Notes under the pieces: generated by a model | Told to the model about the DNA's origin: nothing | Databases searched by the model: none | Seen by the model: the letters and a program-made list of their open reading frames with translations, nothing else | Shown here: in pieces, positions 1-8,716 of the stretch | How positions within the stretch are numbered: position 1 is the stretch's first letter | Layout: the number at the start of each line of letters is the position of its first letter | Made by a program: the position numbers and the translations under genes | Assembly (NCBI GenBank): GCA_007859835.1 | Contig: SJPJ01000001.1 | Coordinates: forward strand, 333,169 to 397,168 | Length of the DNA stretch: 64,000 bases | Source of the DNA: Novipirellula herctigrandis | GTDB lineage: Bacteria > Planctomycetota > Planctomycetia > Pirellulales > Pirellulaceae | Reading direction: 5' to 3'

Positions 1-49
1 CTTTTATGCCACTGCCCTGTGGCCGGCTGCTGCGTTGTCTAGGAGCCAC

Positions 50-1582
50 TCACGGATTGAACGTATCCGTGCGGAACGGGTAAGCGGGTAACTCGGCTGC
101 ATTCACCAAATTGACGTTCGGCTTACCCGCAAAGCCGTAGCGGACGTAGAGTGGCTTCTTCAGTTTGGGAGAACTCAGCACGACCGTCTCACCTTTCAGC
201 TCGGTTTCGGCTTTCGTCCATTGAGCGGAGTCATCCGCCAGCCAGAATGCCTTCGGCGCATTCCCGTCAAGCGTCTTGAGTCCTTCGGCATGAGCGAAGT
301 GCACCACAAGTTGCGCGTCCTGAACCTTGACACGTTCCATCATTGGCCCCTGAGCTTCGATTTTCTGACCCATCGCTTCGCGGACGGCCAGCAGCGCCAG
401 CCTCTGACCGACGGGCAATTTGTCCTTGGGGTGAATGTTTTTCACGTCACCCAAGTCGATGGTGTTGACCACGGAGGTATGCTGCAACTCCAACGCTTTG
501 AGTTGTGATTCACGCATCCATGCCCAGGAGTGCGTGGTCGGATGTTCGGCTCCCATCTGCGGCCCCGTGCTCAACGGCTTGAAATAACCAGGCAGCATCA
601 CAACCAAAAAATGCATCTCTTCGTTGCCCCACCCTTTCCGGTAACGCGCGATCCATGCCTTGAGCGTATCCCCATACTTCAGCATGCCAGAGTTACGTGA
701 AAACCAGGGCTCCTTTAACATCCCGAACATTGACTGCGTATTCCGCTCGCCTTGATACCAGACCAGCCCACGACAGGCATACGGCACCAGCGGGTGAATC
801 ATCGCGTTATAGAGAATATTCGATTGACGGCGCAGGAAGATATCATCGGTTCTACTCCACGGTTTCGGCCCCTCCACGATCGAAACGATCCGGTCACGCG
901 TGGCGGTATCGGCATCAAATTCATCCATCATCGTTTTGAAATGCGGTACCGTCTGCGTCATGTCACGGGGCATCCACGCCTCGATCGATGAGCTACCCCA
1001 ACAAGCCAGGATAATGCCCACCGGCACATCGCCCGCCTGTTCCAAAAAATAGGCGAATGAAAAAGCCACTGCGCTATTAGGATGTTTCTCAACCCATTGT
1101 CCCTCAAGACTATCCTGTGCCGTCATAGCCACCGTCCTGTTTACCTCGAAACAACGGATGTTCTTTGCACCAGGGATCAAGGCTTTGATGTTCGGTACCG
1201 CATCCACCGAAAACTGCATATTGGATTGGCCCGAACAGATCCACACTTCTCCGATGAGAACGTTTTGGAAGGAAACCTGAGACTTGGAACCTGAAACGCG
1301 AAGCACCTGCGGTTCCGCATTCGCGACCATGGAATCCAGCTGAACTTTCCATTGTCCACTGGTATTGGCGACAGACGACTTCTTCTGGCCGGCAAACTCC
1401 ACCGTGACGGTTGTTCCGGCATTGGCAGTACCCCAAACCGGCACCCGCATATCCCGTTGCAACACCGCGTTGTCCGTAAACGGCGACGCCACAGTCAAAT
1501 CGGCCAACGCCAACGCAGGCCATAGAACCACTGCCAATAACCATCCCCGGAACATTGCCATTCTGAAACGATTGTTCTTCAT
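50..1582 (-). CDS. exported sialate O-acetylesterase-like SGNH hydrolase
   Basis: Probable carbohydrate O-acetylesterase of the SGNH/sialate O-acetylesterase family, acting outside the cytoplasm on acetylated glycans. The chosen ATG at 1582 gives a clean signal peptide (MKNNRFR, hydrophobic core, cleavage after ALA near residue 27); the frame stays open to 1648 but that adds a non-signal-like N-terminus. A beta-rich domain (about residues 30-110) precedes the block WICSGQSNMQFS with nucleophile Ser120. The second catalytic block is near the C-terminus, where DVKNIHPKDK carries the Asp-x-x-His pattern followed by GQRLA. The 510-residue length fits the family. Substrate is not readable; sialic acid is only the family name, and acetylated plant or algal polysaccharide is as likely. 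The C-terminus lies 49 bp from the window edge, so an operon partner could sit outside. Confidence 0.85.
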   Translation of the reverse strand: MKNNRFRMAMFRGWLLAVVLWPALALADLTVASPFTDNAVLQRDMRVPVWGTANAGTTVTVEFAGQKKSSVANTSGQWKVQLDSMVANAEPQVLRVSGSKSQVSFQNVLIGEVWICSGQSNMQFSVDAVPNIKALIPGAKNIRCFEVNRTVAMTAQDSLEGQWVEKHPNSAVAFSFAYFLEQAGDVPVGIILACWGSSSIEAWMPRDMTQTVPHFKTMMDEFDADTATRDRIVSIVEGPKPWSRTDDIFLRRQSNILYNAMIHPLVPYACRGLVWYQGERNTQSMFGMLKEPWFSRNSGMLKYGDTLKAWIARYRKGWGNEEMHFLVVMLPGYFKPLSTGPQMGAEHPTTHSWAWMRESQLKALELQHTSVVNTIDLGDVKNIHPKDKLPVGQRLALLAVREAMGQKIEAQGPMMERVKVQDAQLVVHFAHAEGLKTLDGNAPKAFWLADDSAQWTKAETELKGETVVLSSPKLKKPLYVRYGFAGKPNVNLVNAAELPAYPFRTDTFNP

Positions 1583-1810
1583 TTGGTGTCCATTTCTTTT
1601 CATTTTCAAAGTCTTCACGGATACCGGCCGCCGCTGACACACGCTCACTCGGCGGAGCCTCCGCCCGCGAATGACTTGCTCGGTAGAAAGCTATCAGTCT
1701 AGTCAGGTAGTTCTCGCAATGCTTGTTATACACCGCGGCCCCGAGAAACTCACAGGTGTTATTTAATGATGTGCCAGCGTTGGGGCGAGCGAGGGTGATT
1801 ACGCCGCACT

Positions 1811-1872
1811 GGATAATCTGCGTTGGATAATCTGCGCGGGTGAATAGGTGTTGGTGAATAGGTGTTGGTGAA
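1811..1872. repeat. two abutting 14-bp tandem duplications
   Basis: GGATAATCTGCGTT occurs at 1811-1824 and again, 12 of 14 bases, at 1825-1836. Four bases later GTGAATAGGTGTTG occurs at 1840-1853 and 1854-1867, followed by a partial third copy to 1872. The two units are unrelated in sequence but have the same length. No gene crosses them. Confidence 0.9.
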
Positions 1873-1951
1873 CCGGCCTGGGGCGATTTTCTTGAAGCGT
1901 CTGGCGTCTTGCCGGCTGGGTAACCACCGAGGCATCGCGCGAGGTGACGCC

Positions 1952-2044
1952 ATGATTACCGACGACTTCAAAGACACGCTCGTCGAACAACCGGCCATCG
2001 CCCTGTTCTCGGAACTCGGCTACGACTTGGCCAAAGGTTTCTAG
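1952..2044 (+). pseudogene. relic of type I restriction enzyme R subunit (HsdR N-terminus)
   Basis: A 30-codon ATG frame reads MITDDFKDTLVEQPAIALF and then SELGYDLAKGF before a TAG. The core LVEQPAIALFxELGY is the pattern expected at the very start of HsdR subunits of type I restriction systems, which normally run to roughly 1000 residues. A GAGGTGACGCC leader precedes the ATG at ribosome-binding distance. Nothing recognisable follows the stop and no hsdM or hsdS is nearby. I read it as the stump of a deleted restriction-modification locus. A chance match in so short a peptide cannot be excluded, though the motif match is good. Confidence 0.5.
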
Positions 2045-2152
2045 GAAAAGCGTCTTCCAGCGATTCGCCCCAGGGACGGGAAGTAGAACGAGATGGCGGT
2101 TGCATCTATCATTAGCTTTCTGACGTTCTAATTGGCATCATAAAAATCGTTA

Positions 2153-4867
2153 ATGGTTCGATTCAAGGCTAACCGTATGGCAACAATTTCTACGTTGAAG
2201 CATTTTGTGATGGCGGCGGTGGTTGGGTTGTTGCTGCAAAGCTCACTCGAAGGGCAACCTACTGAATCGATTAGCCCCGATGGGGTGTTGCGAGCCGAGT
2301 TGCCAAAGCCTCAATGGCGGGCGTCGTGGATCTGGATGCCCAACGGCGACGAGGCGGACATGTTGTTGGCACGCAAGGACTTCATGTTGGCGGACCAGCC
2401 CGAACAAGCAATGCTCTCGATTACGGCGAGTTCGCGATTCCAGTTATTCATTAATGGCAGCTATTTTTGTAACGGCCCCGCTCGCTGTGCTCCCCATCAT
2501 CAATCGTTTGATGTTTTGGATGTGGCCACGCGTTTACGGAAAGGACGAAATGTTATCGCAGTTCGCGTGCATCACCAACGCGGCGCAGTCTCTTACTACG
2601 AGCCTTCACGCGCGGGGTTGCTCGTGCAACTCGATATATCAGAGGAAAAGTTAAATGTCGCTATGCAAACCGATGCCAGTTGGCGAGTCACTGCGGATAA
2701 GAGTTGGCTGAACTCGTCACCGCCAATGGCGAGGTTTCATCTCGAAGCTTGTGACCGCGTCGATCTGCGCCGCAGACTCGATGGATGGAATGAAGTGGGT
2801 TTCGATGACACGCTTTGGTCGAAAGCGAGAGTCCTTAAGCGAGAGTCGGGATGGCCATCGCCTCAGCCAAATGATCGCCCAACGCACTTGATTCCGCCAT
2901 GGACATCACTCACGGCAAGGGACATTCCCTACTTGAGGGAAACCGTGGCTGAGCCACAGCGGATGCTGCCAATCATCAGTGTGCCGGATGTTCCGTCGCC
3001 GAAACATTTTGGTAGTGACACGTGGGACGACGCCCCATCGATTGGTCGTTTCACGGTACGTCCGCCAGAGAAGAACGGGACGCCGAGTGGCGTTTTAGAA
3101 TCGCCATTAGCTGGTGCAATGAGTAGCACGCTGACGATTCCAGCAAATGCTTCGGGGGGAAGCCGTACGCTTATTTACGACTTTGGCGAAGTCCATAATG
3201 GCCGCCCCGTTTTGGATATTATGGCCCCCGCCGGAACCGTGGTCGACATCGTGTCAAGCCCTTATCTGTTTAACGATGTGTTTCCTGATCCGGTGGTTGC
3301 GTCCCGCTATGTGGATCGTGTCGTGCTATCGGGAAAACGCGAACAGTGGGAGTCGTTTTATGGGAAGCCGGTACGTTGGATGACGGTCATTTTTCGTCAC
3401 CTCGATGGTGAGGCGAAACTGTTTGGCGTGAATGCGAGGGTTAGTGAGTATCCTTTTGACCAGAAGGGGGCTTTCCGAACACCGGAATTTCCACAATTGG
3501 AGGAGCTTTGGAACGCTTCGGCAAAGACGATTCGGGTTTGCACGACTGATGCTTATACTGATAACTATCGTGAGCGACGGCAATACGCTCAGACCAGCTA
3601 CTACGCATGCTTGGGGAACTACCCGGTTTTCGCCGACAGTGCATTGCAACGTCGCTATTTGAAGCAAATTGCAGACGAACAATTGCCCAATGGAATGATG
3701 CCGGCCTACGCACCGCGCCATGGTGAGGACTTCATGGTGATTCTCGATTCGAATTGTTTTTGGCTCCGAGGTCTTCATCAATACTTGCTTTACACGGGTG
3801 ACGAAGCGACCGTACAGGGATTGTTGCCCGCAGCACGCAAACTGCTTTCTCATCTGCAAAGCTTTGCTAACGCGGATGGACTGATCGATAGTCCGGCTTA
3901 CGCCTATTGGTTGGACCATGCAATGAACGATCGGCGAGGTGCGAATTTCTGTTTGAACGGGCACTATTTGGCTGCGCTCGAGGATTTCGCCCAAGTGTTG
4001 CGATGGCTGGATATACCAAATGCCGAGAGCCCAAATGCCGAGAGCCCAAATGCTGAGAGCTACGAAGAACAGGCAAAACGGATGCGTGTTGCGCTGCGTG
4101 AACAGGCTTGGGACCCTGAAAAGCAACTCTTCGCTGATGCGATTGTTGATGGCGAACGGTCGGATCAGTTCAGTGAGCATGCCAATGCAATGGCGATGGC
4201 TCTGAGAATTGGAACTCCGAAACAAATCGAGGCGATCGCCTCGCAATTGAGCAAGGACGAGGACCACGATTTTATACACCGTGAATCGGGCATCGTGATG
4301 GTCACCCCGGCGATGTCCTACTTCCTGCACGCCGGTCTCTGTGAAGCCGGCTTTCTAGATCAATCAATGGAGCTGGCTTGGAGCCGATTTGCTCACATGC
4401 TAACGCCCGTGGCAAACGGAACGCTTTGGGAAGAGTGGTGGTTAGACGGTACAGGTCGGACGGGGCGTTTCCGCAAGATCAATTACGGACGCAGTGACGC
4501 ACAGACCGAGAGTGCGTTTTTCCCCGCACTTTTCGCGCGGTACATACTCGGTATCGAGCCAATGCAGCCCGGGTTGCGAGACGTGGTGTTGCGCTACCAT
4601 GCGTCGAGTCGCCTGCTTCACCGCCATGGCGTGATTCCGACACCCTCGGGACTTCTTGAAGTGAATTGGGATACGAGTTCAGCAGAGTTTCGCTTGACAT
4701 TGGGTGTGCCTGCGGGGACGACGGCCCGAGTGGATCTGGCGAGTCTCGAACGGCCCCCTCACAATCGCATTTCATTGAATACAAGACCGGCATCGCATGA
4801 TCAAATTAAAAACGGTTTTCTCATCCTGCCGCCAGGAAAGCACAACGTGATCGTCAAACGCCAGTGA
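2153..4867 (+). CDS. exported GH78-like alpha-L-rhamnosidase
   Basis: Likely exported glycoside hydrolase of the alpha-L-rhamnosidase type, releasing rhamnose or a related 6-deoxysugar from polysaccharide. A second ATG at 2177 starts a cleaner signal peptide (MATISTLKHF then a hydrophobic run) and has AAGG eight bases upstream, so the true start may be there. N-terminal beta-sandwich: WRASWIWMP and FQLFINGSYFCNGPARCAP near residues 55-115, the usual sugar-binding fold before the catalytic barrel. The (alpha/alpha)6 catalytic part has DNYRERRQYAQTSYY near 467-481, corresponding to the acidic catalytic loop of GH78, and GTLWEEWW toward the C-terminus. Residues 622-636 are three near-identical NAESP repeats encoded by a 15-bp tandem repeat in the catalytic region, probably in a surface loop. 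Family assignment is fairly sure; substrate is inferred. Confidence 0.8.
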   Translation: MVRFKANRMATISTLKHFVMAAVVGLLLQSSLEGQPTESISPDGVLRAELPKPQWRASWIWMPNGDEADMLLARKDFMLADQPEQAMLSITASSRFQLFINGSYFCNGPARCAPHHQSFDVLDVATRLRKGRNVIAVRVHHQRGAVSYYEPSRAGLLVQLDISEEKLNVAMQTDASWRVTADKSWLNSSPPMARFHLEACDRVDLRRRLDGWNEVGFDDTLWSKARVLKRESGWPSPQPNDRPTHLIPPWTSLTARDIPYLRETVAEPQRMLPIISVPDVPSPKHFGSDTWDDAPSIGRFTVRPPEKNGTPSGVLESPLAGAMSSTLTIPANASGGSRTLIYDFGEVHNGRPVLDIMAPAGTVVDIVSSPYLFNDVFPDPVVASRYVDRVVLSGKREQWESFYGKPVRWMTVIFRHLDGEAKLFGVNARVSEYPFDQKGAFRTPEFPQLEELWNASAKTIRVCTTDAYTDNYRERRQYAQTSYYACLGNYPVFADSALQRRYLKQIADEQLPNGMMPAYAPRHGEDFMVILDSNCFWLRGLHQYLLYTGDEATVQGLLPAARKLLSHLQSFANADGLIDSPAYAYWLDHAMNDRRGANFCLNGHYLAALEDFAQVLRWLDIPNAESPNAESPNAESYEEQAKRMRVALREQAWDPEKQLFADAIVDGERSDQFSEHANAMAMALRIGTPKQIEAIASQLSKDEDHDFIHRESGIVMVTPAMSYFLHAGLCEAGFLDQSMELAWSRFAHMLTPVANGTLWEEWWLDGTGRTGRFRKINYGRSDAQTESAFFPALFARYILGIEPMQPGLRDVVLRYHASSRLLHRHGVIPTPSGLLEVNWDTSSAEFRLTLGVPAGTTARVDLASLERPPHNRISLNTRPASHDQIKNGFLILPPGKHNVIVKRQ
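4016..4060 (+). repeat. in-frame 15-bp x 3 tandem repeat inside the GH78-like gene
   Basis: CCAAATGCCGAGAGC is present three times (4016-4030, 4031-4045, 4046-4060), the last copy with one base changed. It encodes NAESP repeats and keeps the reading frame. Confidence 0.95.
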
Positions 4868-4908
4868 CTTTGTACGAGTGGAGCATCTCGGATGACGCGG
4901 TTGACGAC

Positions 4909-4932
4909 TTTTTTTTGTTGCGATGCTAGACT
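4909..4932 (+). promoter_or_regulatory. T8-GTTG-YGATGYTAGMCT motif, copy 1
   Basis: Eight T residues followed by GTTGCGATGCTAGACT. Almost the same 24 bp recurs at 21081-21104 with only three differences. TAGACT could serve as a -10 element and TTGTTG or the T-tract as an upstream element for the methyltransferase starting 100 bp downstream. Promoter function is inferred. Confidence 0.35.
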
Positions 4933-5032
4933 TATCGCAGCGTGGACAAACCTCCGTGATCGAAACGAAGTGCGGTTCGCATCAGCATGCTCTCGCCATT
5001 TTTATTGTCGTTACTAGCCAACAAGGCCACCC

Positions 5033-5647
5033 GTGACTTTACAACGAATTGAAATTCCCGATTCAATAACCAGGATACCGATTTCCGATCGTGCCAACAA
5101 ATTGATTGATGAGGCGAACGAACGAATCGAAGCATTTATGTTAGCGGATCAGTCGGTGATAGAGGACTTTGTGACTTGTGATTTTGACTTGTTAGATCAG
5201 TCACTGGGATGGATCCAGGAGCATCATTTGCCGAAAGGTGGGCGATTTTGCGAGCTGGGTAGCGGGTTTGGCGTCGCAGGATTGTTGGCGACGATTCGAG
5301 GAATCGAGTCGGTGGGCATTGAAATTGAATCGGCGTTGGTGGAACAAGCCCAACGTTTAGCAGACGACATGGGATTGGCCGCTAAGTTTTACTGTGGCAG
5401 CTTTGTTCCACGTGATGCGGTTGGGGCGTTGGACTTGGCGCCTAAGTTCAAACCCATTGATAGGCATGGATGTGATGTATACGAAGAGATGGGTTTGTCC
5501 ATGCAAAAGTTTGATTTGTTCTTTGCGTTTCCTTGGCCGAATCAGCACAGTTTTTTTGAGGCGTTTTTTAAAAACGGTGCGGCCGATGGTTCGCTGTTGT
5601 TAACCTACCGAGGTCGAGAGGGGATGAATCTGGTTCGCAAAATTTGA
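5033..5647 (+). CDS. class I SAM-dependent methyltransferase
   Basis: Probable cytoplasmic S-adenosylmethionine-dependent methyltransferase of 204 residues with a GTG start. Motif I is CELGSGFGVAGLLAT (about residues 76-90), followed by the acidic strand end GIEIE that would bind the ribose of SAM. The later FDLFFAFPWPNQHSFF segment occupies the motif IV position (DLFFxFPWP), suggesting a catalytic loop resembling the NPPY/DPPW type. No signal peptide. It stands alone, 165 bp after the rhamnosidase-like gene. A T-tract motif of promoter-like appearance lies about 100 bp upstream (4909-4932). Substrate cannot be deduced. Confidence 0.75.
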   Translation: MTLQRIEIPDSITRIPISDRANKLIDEANERIEAFMLADQSVIEDFVTCDFDLLDQSLGWIQEHHLPKGGRFCELGSGFGVAGLLATIRGIESVGIEIESALVEQAQRLADDMGLAAKFYCGSFVPRDAVGALDLAPKFKPIDRHGCDVYEEMGLSMQKFDLFFAFPWPNQHSFFEAFFKNGAADGSLLLTYRGREGMNLVRKI

Positions 5648-5916
5648 AACGCGGCGTTCGTCGGCGTCTGACAGTGGGAACTGCGGTGACGGCGTTAGTG
5701 TCTGGCTGTTGCTTTCTCTTAATCGTGTATTCCGAACCATCGATGGAAGGATACATCGTAGATCGAACGCCGATTTTCAAAAATGCACCAAATGGAGTTG
5801 TGCACAGTTACGCCTTTCTGATTAACGCTCGATTGACAGTCAAGATCCCGGTAACGAAGTTCGGAGTCTCTATTTGCAGCAGAAAAGCGGGCCACACACG
5901 AGTGCCACGCACTTAA
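5644..5916 (+). pseudogene. short, possibly degenerate DUF1573-like membrane-anchored protein
   Basis: A 90-codon frame overlaps the end of the methyltransferase and would start at TTG. It has one N-terminal hydrophobic segment (TAVTALVSGCCFLLIVYS) and then NGVVHSYAFLINA followed by TVKIPVTKFGVSICS. The pattern V-x-H-x-F-x-x-x-N then V-x-I and a Cys-containing turn resembles the opening of DUF1573 domains, which usually continue with a CGCT motif and another 50-80 residues. Here the CGC motif is absent and the frame ends soon after. Either a small divergent family member translationally coupled to the methyltransferase, or a decayed copy. Confidence 0.3.
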
Positions 5917-5928
5917 GCGATTTTCAAT

Positions 5929-6006
5929 GTGAGCCGACGACGCTAGCTGCGGGTAGCGCAAGGGAATAGCGACAATCGGAACCCCCAGCTAGCGCCGGCG
6001 GTTCAC
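5929..6006. repeat. REP/BIME-like 26-bp imperfect inverted repeat
   Basis: The left arm 5929-5954 begins GTGAGCCGACGACGCTAGCT; the right arm 5981-6006 ends AGCTAGCGCCGGCGGTTCAC. The arms are complementary at 22 of 26 positions, with a perfect 9-bp core (CGCTAGCTG / CAGCTAGCG), around a 26-bp centre. The size, intergenic position and GC-rich palindromic ends are those of a repetitive extragenic palindromic element. No other copy was spotted in this window. Confidence 0.6.
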
Positions 6007-6066
6007 TAAGTTCGTGCCATTCAGATGTGACTATTGTTTTTATCTTATGGAATATTTGATAGTACT

Positions 6067-7758
6067 ATGAAGCACTTTCCTTTGTCACTAATCGTTGCTG
6101 CCCCCTTACTCGTTTTATTCCTATTGCCGGAGGCGGTCCGTGCGGTGGATCGGAGCCCAACAGTATCGATTGAAGTGGATGCTGCGTCTGACGAAGGCGA
6201 ATTGCATCGGATTTGGAGATATTTTGGCGCCGACGAACCGAATTATGCGTACATGAAAGATGGCCGTAAACTCCTTGGGCAACTGGGTGAACTTGCACCC
6301 GGTGAAGTCTTTTTTCGGACGCATAACTTGATGAACACCGGGCCCGGGGCGCCAGCGCTCAAATGGGGAAGTACGGGTCTTTACAGTGAAGATGTCAACG
6401 GTAGTCCGGTATATGACTATCGAATCGTGGATCTGATTTTTGATACCTATATCGAAAACGGCGTGCGGCCCTATGTCCAATTGGGATTCATGCCGCAAGC
6501 AATGTCCACCACACCAGATCCGTACAAGCACCAGTGGCGACCGGGTATGCCGTACGACGAGGTCTTCACAGGCTGGGCTTATCCGCCAAAGGATTTTGAA
6601 AAGTGGGGTGAGCTTGTCTATCAATGGACGAAACATTGTGTTGAGCGGTATGGTCGCGAAGAAGTGGAGAGGTGGTGGTGGCAAACTTGGAACGAATCCA
6701 ACATCGGGTACTGGCGCGGCACCGATGAGGAACTTCACAAGCTTCATGACTTCGCAATGGCGGGCGTACTGCGTGCGTTACCAACCGCACGAATCGGAGG
6801 ACCTGACACGGCCGGTCATGGGGGCGACTTCACACGAAGCTTTTTTCGGCATTGTCTAGACGGCACGAACTATGCAACCGGCGAAAAAGGGACACGACTC
6901 GATTTTGTATCCTTTCACGCCAAGGGTTCACCAAGGTGGGTAGGTGACCATATTCGCATGGGTATTTCGAATCAGTTAAGAACGATTGATGCTGGTTTTG
7001 GGATTGTCGCTGAATTTCCTCAGCTGAGGAACACGCCGATCGTGATCGGAGAATCCGACCCAGAGGGATGTGCTGCTTGCCAAGGCGACCAGTTTTCCTA
7101 TCGGAACGGTACCATGTATTCGAGTTACACGGCGGCTAGCTTTGCCCGCAAACATGACCTTGCAAAGAAACATGGCGTGAATCTGGAAGGGGCACTCACG
7201 TGGGCTTTCACGTTCGAGGACCAACCTTACTTTGCTGGTTTTCGTCAATTGGCCAGCAATGGACTGGCGATGCCCGTTCTAAATGTTTTTCGCATGATGA
7301 GCAAAATGAAGGGTCAGCGCATCACAGCAACAAGTTCACATGCGATCCCACTCGATGAGATTTTAAAGAAGGGAGTGCGTGAATCGGCCGACGTCGCTGC
7401 ATTTTCAAGTCGAACGGACAAGCAAACAGCAATCATGATTTGGCACTATCACGATGATGACCTACGTGGCCCCAATGCGATCATCCACTTAAGCGTCAAG
7501 GGCATTCCAAACATCGTGAAGTTGGCCGAGGTGACGCATTATCGTGTCGACGAATTCCACAGTAATTCCTATGACGCATGGCGACGGATGGGATCGCCCG
7601 TCGCACCAGGGCGAAAGCAGTACGCAGAACTGGAATCCGCTTCCAATTTGGCGACGATTGGCAATCCTGTATCGATCGCAGTCAAGGACGGCGACACGGC
7701 CTTGTCGTTTGAATTGCCGAGACAAGGAGTTTCGCTTGTGCTTTTGGACTACAAATAA
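6067..7758 (+). CDS. exported GH39-like glycoside hydrolase
   Basis: Probable exported retaining glycosidase of clan GH-A, closest by eye to GH39 (beta-xylosidase / iduronidase type). The ATG at 6067 gives a clear signal peptide (MKHFPLSLIVAAPLLVLFLL, cleavage near AVRA); the TTG at 6034 adds only 11 residues ahead of it. The expected pair of catalytic glutamates is visible: WWQTWNESNIGYW with acid/base Glu210, and TPIVIGESDPEGC with nucleophile Glu329. The FFRTHNLMNTGPG segment near residue 88 matches the start of the GH39 barrel, and a beta-sandwich tail follows (about 450-563). It is monocistronic, preceded by the REP-like element. Substrate is not deducible. Confidence 0.8.
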   Translation: MKHFPLSLIVAAPLLVLFLLPEAVRAVDRSPTVSIEVDAASDEGELHRIWRYFGADEPNYAYMKDGRKLLGQLGELAPGEVFFRTHNLMNTGPGAPALKWGSTGLYSEDVNGSPVYDYRIVDLIFDTYIENGVRPYVQLGFMPQAMSTTPDPYKHQWRPGMPYDEVFTGWAYPPKDFEKWGELVYQWTKHCVERYGREEVERWWWQTWNESNIGYWRGTDEELHKLHDFAMAGVLRALPTARIGGPDTAGHGGDFTRSFFRHCLDGTNYATGEKGTRLDFVSFHAKGSPRWVGDHIRMGISNQLRTIDAGFGIVAEFPQLRNTPIVIGESDPEGCAACQGDQFSYRNGTMYSSYTAASFARKHDLAKKHGVNLEGALTWAFTFEDQPYFAGFRQLASNGLAMPVLNVFRMMSKMKGQRITATSSHAIPLDEILKKGVRESADVAAFSSRTDKQTAIMIWHYHDDDLRGPNAIIHLSVKGIPNIVKLAEVTHYRVDEFHSNSYDAWRRMGSPVAPGRKQYAELESASNLATIGNPVSIAVKDGDTALSFELPRQGVSLVLLDYK

Positions 7759-8684
7759 AACGCTGCTGGGAAGAACTCACTCTTAAGGTTGGGTCGAGCA
7801 GTAATCACGGTTAGGTTGCTGGAGAGCCCGTTGGCCGAGGAAGTTGTTTCATCGCGTCTGTTTGTCCTGGATCCGCACCGACCATGACTACGCAAAACGC
7901 CAGTAATGGTGTCTCATTTTCTAGAGGGAAAGATTACAGGGTTCGTCGGGTCGTCATGAACGGTTGCCATAATGTCACCCGGCTACCACTGTATTCCAGC
8001 CCTAAAGGAAGCGACCTTCGATTGGTCAATCACTCAATTATGTGTCAGGTCGACGCTCGGGCAACTTGTGTCGTCGAAATCATGCTTCACGATGGGAAAG
8101 TCGTCGCCGGGGAAGACGGGTCAGACGCATAAGCCGATTGCCAGCATCTGCGATAAGGCTGATCTTTCGTTGCCTCTACTTTCCCGGCACACGTTGGTTC
8201 TGCGTCTTTAAAGGGGCTCCATGAGCATCCAAACCGTGTTGATATGCAAGTTGCCATTTGTGCACCGGTCAGCCGTTAACCGGCTATGCAACCGGTTGCA
8301 GTTTGGTTCTCATCACAATCCTTCGATTCCTATCGTAGCTCCGAGCGATTAGTGAGAGCCCGGTGTTCAAGCTTGAAATGTTTGCTGAAATCCCAACGTC
8401 GAACGCATCGTAGGGACCAGAGGCATTTTGGGGCCATGATTTGCTGCTAGCCGCATCGCGCTCCACAATTTGCAGGGTTTTTAACCCATTTATCATCGCC
8501 CGCGCCCATTTTTTCATCACCGACGCCATGTCTTTGCCGCAGTTAGTTAAGGGCTGGCATGTTAAATCGGGTGGGTTATTGATCCAGCATCCATAGACTT
8601 CCGCCATTTTCCGTTAAGCGAGTTGATCGACAATTCCGAAATTGCCGAATTTACCATTGTTTCCAGGAATACCGTAAAAGTGGG
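7759..8684. other. about 0.9 kb without a convincing gene
   Basis: No open frame here has coding character plus a plausible start. The only structured element is the perfect 14-bp palindrome at 8287-8300. The far end carries the promoter and operator of the PEP-CTERM gene. Confidence 0.55.
8287..8300. promoter_or_regulatory. LacI/GalR-type operator candidate 1 (perfect palindrome)
   Basis: TGCAACCGGTTGCA is a perfect 14-bp palindrome with the central CG and outer TG/CA that LacI-family repressors typically recognise. A near-identical site lies 430 bp downstream at the promoter of the PEP-CTERM gene, a spacing that would suit DNA looping. Confidence 0.5.
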
Positions 8685-8712
8685 TTGACGAGGCAAAAGC
8701 GCCCATTAAAAT
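8685..8712 (+). promoter_or_regulatory. sigma-70-type promoter ahead of the PEP-CTERM gene
   Basis: TTGACG at 8685-8690 and TAAAAT at 8707-8712 are separated by 16 bp, close to the housekeeping consensus. Transcription would begin around 8719, directly over the operator candidate, about 100 bp before the gene. Confidence 0.55.
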
Positions 8713-8716
8713 GGTG

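Larger units (their letters stand above)
1583..2152. other. 570-bp gene-poor stretch with tandem repeats and a restriction-gene relic
   Basis: No intact gene is visible between the esterase start and the rhamnosidase-like gene. The stretch holds two adjoining 14-bp tandem duplications (1811-1872) and a 30-codon remnant resembling the N-terminus of a type I restriction R subunit (1952-2044). It looks like a decayed insertion locus rather than an ordinary promoter region. Confidence 0.6.

Noticed and set aside
7884-8132. 82-codon plus-strand frame after the GH39 gene
   Set aside because: No ribosome-binding site, no motif, and overlapping frames of equal length; probably chance.
8284-8607. 107-codon minus-strand open frame in the 7.8-8.7 kb gap
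   Set aside because: It has an ATG, but no recognised motif, weak ribosome-binding site, and its 3' end coincides with the palindromic operator candidate; coding character is not convincing.
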